Source: an uncultured Synechococcaceae cyanobacterium
GTDB lineage: Bacteria > Cyanobacteriota > Cyanobacteriia > PCC-6307 > Cyanobiaceae
Reading direction: 5' to 3'
NCBI GenBank assembly: GCA_902634405.1
Contig: CACPJY010000007.1
Span: forward strand, 1-64,000
Length of the DNA: 64,000 nucleotides
Positions within the stretch are counted from its first letter, which is position 1; the number at the start of each line of letters is the position of its first letter. A model generated the notes under the pieces. It was not told where the DNA came from. It searched no databases and worked only from the letters and a program-made list of their open reading frames with translations. This document shows positions 57,361 through 64,000 of the stretch, piece by piece. Both the position numbers and the translations under genes were made by a program.

Positions 57361-58442
57361 CAGTTTCCCACTGTTTACTTTTTATACTCTTGTTTCCAGC
57401 CTCAAAGAATGATAAGCCTTCTATTGCACTTTCAATTCCAAATATACATGTTTCTTTTCCCTCTTTTTTTAGATATTCTTTAGTGTCTATGTAGTAATTA
57501 GCCAAAGCTTCCACAAAACCTATTGGGTGTCCAGGTTTCATTCTTTCATATTTAACTATATTCTTATTCATTATAGTCGATCCTCTTGTAAGTATATGTT
57601 TGCCTTCTTTATTACTTAGTATCAGTTCTTCTGGATTTTTCTGGTACCATCTAATTGTTGCCAAGCTGCCTACTATTTCAAAGCTAAGGCCATTGTCATC
57701 ATATAAATTCGACTTTCCATATTTCATACTACCTATTGCTCCATTATTTGTCCTAAATATATATTCGCTTGTGTCTACTACCTTGTAAACCTGCGATATC
57801 TTTTGCACACCTATGACTTCTCTCGCCTTTTCTCTTGTTATATAATTCATTAGGTTATGTAGATGTGCTCCTAGATCTAAATCAATATTTGGTATAGCCT
57901 CTTCTTTTAATCTCCACGATTGAGGTCCATATTTTTCATTCCCAACCGAACTTGCTTTCTTTAAAAAGCTGCTTTGTGGCATTCTCATATGAATTTCTAA
58001 CACATCACCTAATTTAGAGTCTAAAATTATTTCTCTTGCTACTTTCACCATTGGGTATCCAGTATAATTATAAATCACCACCAGCTTATTATTATTCAAT
58101 TCACTCCTAAGTCTGATAGCTTCTTTTATATTTGTACATAGTGCTTTCTCACATATTATATTTTTATAAAAATCTTTAGCTTCTATTAGATTATTCATAT
58201 GTATATTTGTTGGAGTTAGTATCAACAATGTCTTTGTTTTCCTGTTTTGACTCATTTCCTGAATGTTGTCATATGTTTCCTTAGATGATATTTTCCATTC
58301 TTCAGCAGAACTTTTATTCTTAACCGAATCTCTACTAAATACACCACTGTCGACTTTGAAATGTCCATCAAGAGACAATGCAGCTCTATGGCACCTTCCT
58401 GCTGTAGAACCTATGCCCCCCCCCTAAGACGGATATTCGCAT
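57347..58442 (-). CDS. Gfo/Idh/MocA-family oxidoreductase, frameshifted at a G9 tract
   Basis: NAD(P)-dependent sugar oxidoreductase. The main frame runs from ~58378 to 57347 (343 residues) and contains CEKALCTNIKEAIRL-type catalytic-region sequence and DLDLGAHLHNLMNY, but no Rossmann motif. An ATG at 58442 with AAGG just upstream reads MRISVLGGG and then meets nine G (58416-58424) that throw it into a stop. With eight G the frame would continue VLGGGIGSTAGRCHRAALSL straight into the rest, restoring the nucleotide-binding fold. As sequenced the product is not made in full unless slippage occurs. Transcribed away from argJ. Confidence 0.8.
58416..58424 (-). repeat. Nine-G tract at the start of the oxidoreductase gene
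   Basis: Nine C on the plus strand, read as G9 within codons for the Rossmann glycines of the oxidoreductase. One base less restores the full frame. The position, just after the start codon, and the length are those of slipped-strand contingency tracts in other bacteria. Confidence 0.85.
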
Positions 58443-58545
58443 TTCCTTACTAAAAGAATTTTCCCCATCATACTATTACTATTTTCTTCTTGCTTACTCT
58501 CTCATTATCTCTCTCTCTGAGGTATTTTTAATTCCAACCAAATAA

Positions 58546-59835
58546 TTATGTTGTGTACTCGCTATTAATTTTTACGTATTCTGCCGATAAATCGCATCCC
58601 CATCCTATGCTTGTTCCAGCCTCTTTTCCTACCTCTATCTCTATCTCTATTTCGTCCTCAATAAGATATTCACCTCTTTGCTTTTCTTTCATGTAATGGG
58701 ATACCTCTTCCTCTCTATATTCAACTTCTACACCATTCTTAACTAGAAATACATCTCCAATTCTTATCTCTAACTCATCTAGATTTATTTCGACCCCAGA
58801 TCTGCCAATAGCAGCTATAACTCTTCCCCAGTTTGGGTCGCATCCATGTATCGCAGTCTTTACTAGGCTAGATTTGCAAATCTCCTTTACTATTTTTCTT
58901 GCTGAATCATTATCTTTTGTTCCACTAACGCGAACGCTAAATAAGCATGTAGCCCCTTCTCCATCTCGTGTTATTGATCTTGCTAGATACTTGCAGATGA
59001 AGTCAACCCCCTCTTGAAGCTTGGCTAAATATTTTTCATCTAATTCTCTCCCATAACTAAATGCGAGTACACAATCATTTGTACTTGTATCTCCATCTAC
59101 CGTGATCATGTTAAATGATTTGTCTACGGCTTTTGAAACTATCTCTTGCCAAGTTTTAAAGTCTACCTTTACGTTACAACTTATATAGCCCAGCATTGTT
59201 GCCATGTCTGGTTCGATCATTCCTGATCCTTTAGCCATACCTCCTATCCTTATATTTTCTTCCCCAAAATTAGTTTCTATAGCTATTTCTTTTGTCTTTA
59301 AATCAGTAGTTAATATTGCTTGGGCAGCATCTCCTCCCCCATCTTCGCTTAAATTTGAAATTAATTCTTTTAGATTTGATTTAATTTTCTCTATCGGAAT
59401 TGTTTTTCCAATTACTCCGGTCGAGTTCATCAAAATTTCTTTTTCGCTCAAATTGAGCAAAGACTGAACCTCTTGTGTACAGAATAAAGTATCTTTAATT
59501 CCTCTTTCACCGGTGCATGCGTTTGCATGTCCTGAATTAATTATCACTCCTCTTATTTGCCCAGCCTTTTGTTCAATAGTTTCTTTGCAAAGCTCTATGC
59601 AGCCTGCTCTGGCTAGCGAGGAAGTAAAATTACCTGAGCAAATAGCTCCTTCTGGGGCAAGAAGGAGAGCTAGATCTTTCTTCTTTGAATTCTTTAGCCC
59701 AGCACAGATGCCAGCTGCTTGAAATCCATTAGGTGCTGTTATACCTCCTGGTATAACTCTCCATCGAGCATCAATTTCTTTTTCTTTCCCATACGCCTTT
59801 TTTTCTTCAGTCAATTCATTTTCTTCGTTGTTCAT
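58546..59835 (-). CDS. argJ: Bifunctional ornithine acetyltransferase/N-acetylglutamate synthase
   Basis: Moves the acetyl group of N-acetylornithine to glutamate, closing the acetyl cycle of arginine synthesis. The protein self-cleaves at a threonine; GSGMIEPDMATMLGYI with its cleavage-site MATML is present, as are VIPGGITAPNGFQAAG and INSGHANACTGERG. I take ATG 59835 (429 residues); the frame is open to 60024 but that part lies opposite coaE. The acidic tail contains three CTCTAT units (58633-58650) encoding alternating Glu-Ile. Its ATG and that of coaE share the bases CATG. Confidence 0.93.
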   Translation of the reverse strand: MNNEENELTEEKKAYGKEKEIDARWRVIPGGITAPNGFQAAGICAGLKNSKKKDLALLLAPEGAICSGNFTSSLARAGCIELCKETIEQKAGQIRGVIINSGHANACTGERGIKDTLFCTQEVQSLLNLSEKEILMNSTGVIGKTIPIEKIKSNLKELISNLSEDGGGDAAQAILTTDLKTKEIAIETNFGEENIRIGGMAKGSGMIEPDMATMLGYISCNVKVDFKTWQEIVSKAVDKSFNMITVDGDTSTNDCVLAFSYGRELDEKYLAKLQEGVDFICKYLARSITRDGEGATCLFSVRVSGTKDNDSARKIVKEICKSSLVKTAIHGCDPNWGRVIAAIGRSGVEINLDELEIRIGDVFLVKNGVEVEYREEEVSHYMKEKQRGEYLIEDEIEIEIEVGKEAGTSIGWGCDLSAEYVKINSEYTT

Positions 59836-60472
59836 GTCAGATGGTTTGAGGACTTTGTCTAAATTCCCTAAATGGCTTGGCTTGCAGAGACGAATCGGCC
59901 TGACGGGGGGCATTGCTAGTGGTAAAAGCTCGATTAGTAGATTTTTATGTGATAGCAAAAATCTCCCAATACTTGATGCTGATTTGTATTCACGCGAAGC
60001 GCTTACATCTAACCCTACTCTCATTGATGCAGTTTTAGCTAGGTATGGAGATGAAGTTCGGGCTAAAGACTCTCAACTGAGTTGCTGCATAGATCGTAAA
60101 AGTCTAGGAAATATTGTTTTTTCCAACTCGGCTGAACGCTATTGGCTCGAGCAATTGATTCATCCCTTTGTTTATAGGAAATTTCTTTTAGATTTAGAGT
60201 TTTATAAGGGAGAGCCTGCTTTGGTTTTAATGATTCCCCTCTTATTCGAGGCGGGATTTACTGATCTTTGTAGTGAAATTTGGTTGATTGATTGTGATAT
60301 CGAACAACAATATGAGCGTTTAATGCAGCGAGATAAAATTAGCCTGAAAGATGCGAGTTTTCGTATTCAGGCCCAGTGGCCTTTGTCTGTCAAAAGAAAA
60401 TACGCAGATTTTATTATTGACAATCGAGGTGATCCAAACACTTGGTTAGACACAGTAAACTTAATGATTTAA
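59834..60472 (+). CDS. coaE: Dephospho-CoA kinase
   Basis: Last step of coenzyme A synthesis, phosphorylating dephospho-CoA. The P-loop is RIGLTGGIASGKSSISRF (~22-39), followed by LDADLYSREAL and MIPLLFEAGF. The 212 residues match the family. The first ATG (59834) overlaps the argJ start on the other strand; a TTG six bases earlier is possible, and a TTG at 59880 would start right before the P-loop. It ends close to the tail of gatB. Confidence 0.92.
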   Translation: MSDGLRTLSKFPKWLGLQRRIGLTGGIASGKSSISRFLCDSKNLPILDADLYSREALTSNPTLIDAVLARYGDEVRAKDSQLSCCIDRKSLGNIVFSNSAERYWLEQLIHPFVYRKFLLDLEFYKGEPALVLMIPLLFEAGFTDLCSEIWLIDCDIEQQYERLMQRDKISLKDASFRIQAQWPLSVKRKYADFIIDNRGDPNTWLDTVNLMI

Positions 60473-60536
60473 GTCAATTTATAAATTTAGTTTTTCTAAG
60501 AGGATTCTATTTGCAAGTTTAGGGTCCACTTTCCCA

Positions 60537-61955
60537 CTAGTCTTTTTCATTAGTTGTCCAACAAAAAAAACCTTGAAGCTTTTTCTTCCCACCTCTAAAT
60601 GCTTCTACCTCACTAGGGTATAGCATTAACATCTCATCAATTAAATTTGTAATTATTACAGGATCGCTTATCATCCCTAATCCTTTTTCTTTGACAATTG
60701 TATTAGGTGAGCCCCCTTCATCTAGTAGTTCAGGAAGAATTTCTTTTGCAATTTTTCCACTAATGGTTCCTTTGTCGATCATTATTGCCATTTCGGCTAA
60801 GTGTTTGGGTTTTAATGCTAATTCTGAAAACGATATTTTTTTAGCTTTGATGTAGGCAACAATGTCACCTGTGATCCAATTGGCAGCAGATTTTGGGTTT
60901 GCACCTTCATTAACAACGTCTTCAAAATACGTTGCCATTCCTTTCTCATCTGTAAGCACTCTCGCATCGTATTGCGAGAGTCCAAAATTTTTGGCGTAAC
61001 GCTTTCTTTTACTGGCTGGAAGTTCTGGAAGTTCTTTTTCCCAGTTTTCTTTTTCCGCTCTGCTCACTTCAATTGGACCAAGGTCAGGATCCGGGAAATA
61101 CCTGTAGTCGCTTGCTCCTTCTTTGGTACGCATGCTTTTGGTTAGTTGCTTTGATTCATCCCATAATCTTGTTTCTTGAATTACTTGTTCGTTGGCTTCA
61201 TATGCGGTGACTTGACGCTGAATTTCGTATTCACAGGCTTTTTGAATTGCAGAAAATGAATTCATATTTTTAATTTCAACTTTCGTACCAAAAGGCGCTT
61301 TTGGCCCTCTGCGAACAGAAATATTTACGTCGCATCGGAGTGAGCCTTCTTGCATATTGCCGTCGGAAACTTCGAGGTATCGCATGATTCTTCTAATTTC
61401 TGATGCATACTCAGCTGCTTCTCTGCCTGTCCTGAGATCAGGCTTGCTTACTATCTCAGCCAGCGCAACTCCCGCACGATTGTAATCAACTAGAGAATAT
61501 GTTGATCCTGCCAACCTGTCACTTCCAGCATGCACTAATTTGCCTGCATCTTCTTCCATATGGAGGCGTTCAATACCGATTGTTTTGAGGTATGTGTCTT
61601 TCCCTTTCTCTGAGACTTCTACTTCGATCCACCCATCTTCTGCAATTGGTTGATCGTATTGAGAAATTTGATAATTTTTTGGTAGGTCTGGGTAGAAATA
61701 CTGTTTTCGATCAAATTTACTATGACTTGCTATTTTTAGATTGAGCGCCATCGCAGCTTTAACTGCGTATTCGAGTACTTTTTTATTAAGCACAGGGAGT
61801 GTTCCTGGTAATCCACAGACGACAGGATCGATGTGGGTGTTAGGACTGTCTCCAAAGGCTGTTGATGCTGATGTGAAAATCTTGCTTTGTGTACCTAGTT
61901 GAACATGGGTTTCTAGTCCGATGACCGCTTCCCATGCTTCTTGAACTTCTGCCAT
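60537..61955 (-). CDS. gatB: GatCAB amidotransferase subunit B, C-terminal frameshift
   Basis: Subunit of the tRNA-dependent amidotransferase making Gln-tRNA and Asn-tRNA from mischarged tRNAs. VIGLETHVQLGTQSKIFTSA (~12-31), KQYFYPDLPKNYQISQYD and HMEEDAGKLVH are intact. Near the end the protein reads KKLQGFFCWTTNEKD and stops, where the family continues GFFVGQLMKKT. Removing one base from the A8 run at 60563-60570 (T8 in the coding sense) restores exactly that and extends the frame to a stop at 60479, giving 491 residues, the usual length. ATG start. Confidence 0.93.
   Translation of the reverse strand: MAEVQEAWEAVIGLETHVQLGTQSKIFTSASTAFGDSPNTHIDPVVCGLPGTLPVLNKKVLEYAVKAAMALNLKIASHSKFDRKQYFYPDLPKNYQISQYDQPIAEDGWIEVEVSEKGKDTYLKTIGIERLHMEEDAGKLVHAGSDRLAGSTYSLVDYNRAGVALAEIVSKPDLRTGREAAEYASEIRRIMRYLEVSDGNMQEGSLRCDVNISVRRGPKAPFGTKVEIKNMNSFSAIQKACEYEIQRQVTAYEANEQVIQETRLWDESKQLTKSMRTKEGASDYRYFPDPDLGPIEVSRAEKENWEKELPELPASKRKRYAKNFGLSQYDARVLTDEKGMATYFEDVVNEGANPKSAANWITGDIVAYIKAKKISFSELALKPKHLAEMAIMIDKGTISGKIAKEILPELLDEGGSPNTIVKEKGLGMISDPVIITNLIDEMLMLYPSEVEAFRGGKKKLQGFFCWTTNEKD
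60563..60570 (-). repeat. A8/T8 run causing the gatB frameshift
   Basis: Eight A on the plus strand, eight T in the coding sense of gatB. Seven would keep the conserved C-terminus in frame. The run is long enough for polymerase slippage. Confidence 0.85.
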
Positions 61956-62056
61956 CAGTTTTTGAAAGATAAAGCAATCCTATGAAATAGAGGATAGTTT
62001 GTTTGTAGTTGCTTGATCTGAAACACTAAATTCTAAAGTCTGCCTTCTTAGGGAAG

Positions 62057-63163
62057 ATGGCTTCAGTTAAAAAAGATCCTTTGCTTATTTTGGGTGGTGG
62101 CTTGATGGGCTTGTCCGTTGCTCATCGACTTGCACGGGAGGGTAGATCTGTTGAGGTCTTAAGTCGGCGTAGAAGTGAGGCTGCGGGTTTTGTTGCAGCT
62201 GGAATGCTGGCTCCTCATGCAGAGGGCTTGAGTGGTGATCTGCTTAAATTAGGCCGGAAAAGTTTGGAGCGTGTTAAGCAATGGGTTCATCAGATTGAAA
62301 TTGATAGCGGTATTTCATGTGGGCTTAGAAACTGCGGGATTATTGTTCCATTTTTGTCATCTTCTTCCAGAGATGATTTTTCTACAGTTAGATATGGTGA
62401 GTGCCTAGATAGATGTGACTTAGAGCGAGAAGTCTTCGGCATTGCTTCACATTGGGAGGCTGGGATTTTATTTAAACAGGATAGCCAAATAGATAATCGT
62501 CGTAGATTAATGAGAGCCCTTGAGAGAGCTTGTGTGTCCTTAGGAGTGAATTTTCAAGAAGGTGTTGATGTAAAAGAAATCTTAGAAGATCAAAATGGTT
62601 TTAAGGGTGTCAATATTTGTACCGCAGAAGGTGAATTAAAAACTTTGTTGGCAAGACAGGCTGTGTTATGTAGTGGCGCATGGAGTAACAATTTATTGAA
62701 TGTTCTGCCGATAGAACCTGTTAAAGGTCAGATGTTGTCCGTGCAAGGACCGCGTGATGTACTAAAAAGAATTATTTTTGGTCCGGGTACATATCTTGTT
62801 CCTAGAGAAGATGGCTTGATAGTAGTTGGAGCTACTAGTGAAAGAGATGCTGGATTTAGTGAGGGACTTACTCCGTCTGGACAAAAGGCATTGCAGAAAG
62901 GATTGAAGTCTTTATTGCCGGTAGCTAGTGAATGGCCACCGATGGAAAGATGGTGGGGTTTTCGGCCTTGTACACCTGATGAAGCACCAATTTTAGGTTT
63001 ATCTCCAATATCAGGACTGTGGATTGCGACTGGGCATCATCGAAATGGTGTGCTTTTGGCTGCAATAACTGCTGAATGGATTACTGCCGACATACTTGGG
63101 CATTCGTTTGCTCCCGAAGATAGGCGGTTAATGAAATCTTTCTGCTGGGATCGTTTTTCTTAG
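62057..63163 (+). CDS. thiO: Glycine oxidase ThiO
   Basis: FAD-dependent oxidation of glycine to iminoacetate/dehydroglycine for the thiazole part of thiamine. LLILGGGLMGLSVAHRLARE (~9-28) is the FAD motif; GMLAPHAEGLSGDL, CSGAWSNNLL, PVKGQMLSVQGP and the C-terminal WWGFRPCTPDEAP...TGHHRNGVLL are typical of ThiO. The 368 residues are complete. ATG start. It is the better ThiO candidate of the two DAO-family proteins in this window. Ends in a perfect hairpin. Confidence 0.9.
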   Translation: MASVKKDPLLILGGGLMGLSVAHRLAREGRSVEVLSRRRSEAAGFVAAGMLAPHAEGLSGDLLKLGRKSLERVKQWVHQIEIDSGISCGLRNCGIIVPFLSSSSRDDFSTVRYGECLDRCDLEREVFGIASHWEAGILFKQDSQIDNRRRLMRALERACVSLGVNFQEGVDVKEILEDQNGFKGVNICTAEGELKTLLARQAVLCSGAWSNNLLNVLPIEPVKGQMLSVQGPRDVLKRIIFGPGTYLVPREDGLIVVGATSERDAGFSEGLTPSGQKALQKGLKSLLPVASEWPPMERWWGFRPCTPDEAPILGLSPISGLWIATGHHRNGVLLAAITAEWITADILGHSFAPEDRRLMKSFCWDRFS

Positions 63164-63172
63164 ATCCCAGCA
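63143..63172. terminator. Perfect stem-loop between thiO and ndk
   Basis: TGCTGGGATC (63143-63152) and GATCCCAGCA (63163-63172) pair perfectly around a ten-base T-rich loop, overlapping the thiO stop. It lies between two convergent genes. There is no strong T run on either side, so it may only weakly terminate or protect 3' ends. Confidence 0.6.
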
Positions 63173-63240
63173 ATTAAAGATTCATCTTGGAGGGGGAGCT
63201 CGTTTTCGCTAAATATTTTCTTACTCTTTTGTCCTCCTGC

Positions 63241-63699
63241 TTATTCTTCTACCCGCCATAACTGATCGGATGGTGACCAGTCATTTAGCTCAGAAGGGTT
63301 GAACCAGAGGTTGATTTCGAAGGTGGCAGTTTCTGGTGCATCAGAGCCATGGATAACATTTCGACCAATGTTGATGGCTAAATCACCACGGATTGTTCCA
63401 GGCTCTGCTTCTAGGGGTTTAGTGGCACCTATCAGTTTCCTTGCGTTAGCAATTACGCCATCTCCCTCCCAAACCATTGCTATTACCGGACCACTGGTTA
63501 TAAACCCAACCAAATTTGCAAAAAAAGGTCTTTCTCGGTGCACTCCATAGTGCTTTTCTGCTAGTTCTCTGCTCGGTGTGATTTGTTTGAGTCCTACGAG
63601 TTTGAAACCTTTCTGCTCAAAACGATTGAGGATTTGCCCGATTAGCCCACGTTGTACACCATCTGGCTTGATGGCCACAAAGGTTCGCTCGGAAGTCAT
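63241..63699 (-). CDS. ndk: Nucleoside diphosphate kinase
   Basis: Equalises NTP pools by phosphate transfer through a histidine. [20 protein letters not shown] (~4-23) and [20 protein letters not shown] (~113-132, with the active-site His) are diagnostic. The 152 residues match the family. ATG start; 160 bases to the divergent speA gene. Confidence 0.97.
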   Translation of the reverse strand: MTSERTFVAIKPDGVQRGLIGQILNRFEQKGFKLVGLKQITPSRELAEKHYGVHRERPFFANLVGFITSGPVIAMVWEGDGVIANARKLIGATKPLEAEPGTIRGDLAINIGRNVIHGSDAPETATFEINLWFNPSELNDWSPSDQLWRVEE

Positions 63700-63859
63700 G
63701 CAGTTAAAAAATTAGTACTTGGCTATAGTCAGCTTCCAGCTACCCAGTTGGCAAGAAGAATAATTATCTTCTCCTTAAATTCTCTTTAGATTTTTGAGTT
63801 AGAACTAATTATTTTGTTTCAATGTTGTTGAGGATTCGGACCTCTTCCTAAGACACAAG

Positions 63860-64000
63860 GTGAGTCATTCTCCAGAACAGAGCAAGTGGTCAGTTCGTGA
63901 TAGCGCAAGGTTGTACGGCCTTAAGCGCTGGGGAAATCCCTATTTTTCTATTAATGACAACGGACATGTCAGTGTCCATCCCCAGGGTGATCAAGGGAAA
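63860..64000 (+). CDS. speA: Biosynthetic arginine decarboxylase, N-terminal part
   Basis: Only the first 47 codons are in the window. They read SKWSVRDSARLYGLKRWGNP (~8-27) and YFSINDNGHVSVHPQGD, the characteristic N-terminus of PLP-dependent SpeA, which turns arginine into agmatine. The start is GTG at 63860: no ATG precedes it in frame before the stop at 63806. Together with speB and speE at 40 kb it would complete arginine to spermidine. Confidence 0.85.
   Translation, partial: MSHSPEQSKWSVRDSARLYGLKRWGNPYFSINDNGHVSVHPQGDQGK

Noticed and set aside
59836-60024. N-terminal extension of argJ
   Set aside because: The extra 63 residues are antisense to the conserved P-loop part of coaE and have no similarity to ArgJ.

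Overview
The window looks like chromosome from a marine picocyanobacterium, most likely a low-light Prochlorococcus. The basis is the AT-rich sequence, the compact gene packing, the mix of genes (fused sucrose-phosphate synthase, cyanobacterial DUF3134 and Tic20-like proteins, two primary-type sigma factors, polyprenol/phytol-kinase-like protein), and the block argJ-coaE-gatB-thiO-ndk-speA. There are no rRNA genes, transposases, phage genes or CRISPR arrays. One tRNA gene (Val, anticodon TAC) is present.

Left part (1-43 kb): core housekeeping genes. These are uvrA (5' end outside the window), sucrose-phosphate synthase, mraY with two small cyanobacterial genes, argG, rpsF with a tandem-repeat tail, a Tic20-like protein, aroE, dnaK, an FAD oxidoreductase without a normal start codon, an O-antigen-ligase/IctB-like membrane protein, a radical-SAM protein, a ClC transporter, acnB, DAHP synthase, a phytol/dolichol-kinase-like protein, two group-2 sigma factors, ppk, an MFS exporter, a TrpD-like protein, uroporphyrinogen-III methyltransferase, a tight minus-strand run pyrG-queE-queC-pabB-pabC, aspS, gcvT, speB-speE and mazG. 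speB and speE, with speA at the right edge, give arginine to agmatine to putrescine to spermidine.

Middle part (44.9-58.4 kb): an accessory cell-surface glycan island starting about 1.8 kb from the tRNA-Val gene. Its plus-strand operon holds a class II aldolase, a tandem two-domain sugar nucleotidyltransferase, a GtrA flippase, a GtrB/DPM1-type glycosyltransferase, a GDPD-like protein, a GT-C membrane glycosyltransferase with an unusual soluble tail, a HAD phosphatase and an SpsF-type cytidylyltransferase. It converges on a minus-strand set: a Gfo/Idh/MocA oxidoreductase, an AMP-ligase, a PseG-PseH fusion and a PseI/NeuB synthase, with a small acyl carrier protein on the opposite strand between the oxidoreductase and the ligase. 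This looks like late nonulosonic (pseudaminic-type) acid synthesis with a built-in acyl-activation module; PseB and PseC are not in the window. The oxidoreductase is cut by a run of nine G at the start of its Rossmann motif; eight G would restore it, which is the layout of a phase-variable contingency gene.

Right part (58.5-64 kb): argJ, coaE, gatB (frameshifted near its end at an A8/T8 run), thiO, ndk and the start of speA. Because two genes are broken exactly at homopolymers, real slippage and sequence error both have to be considered.
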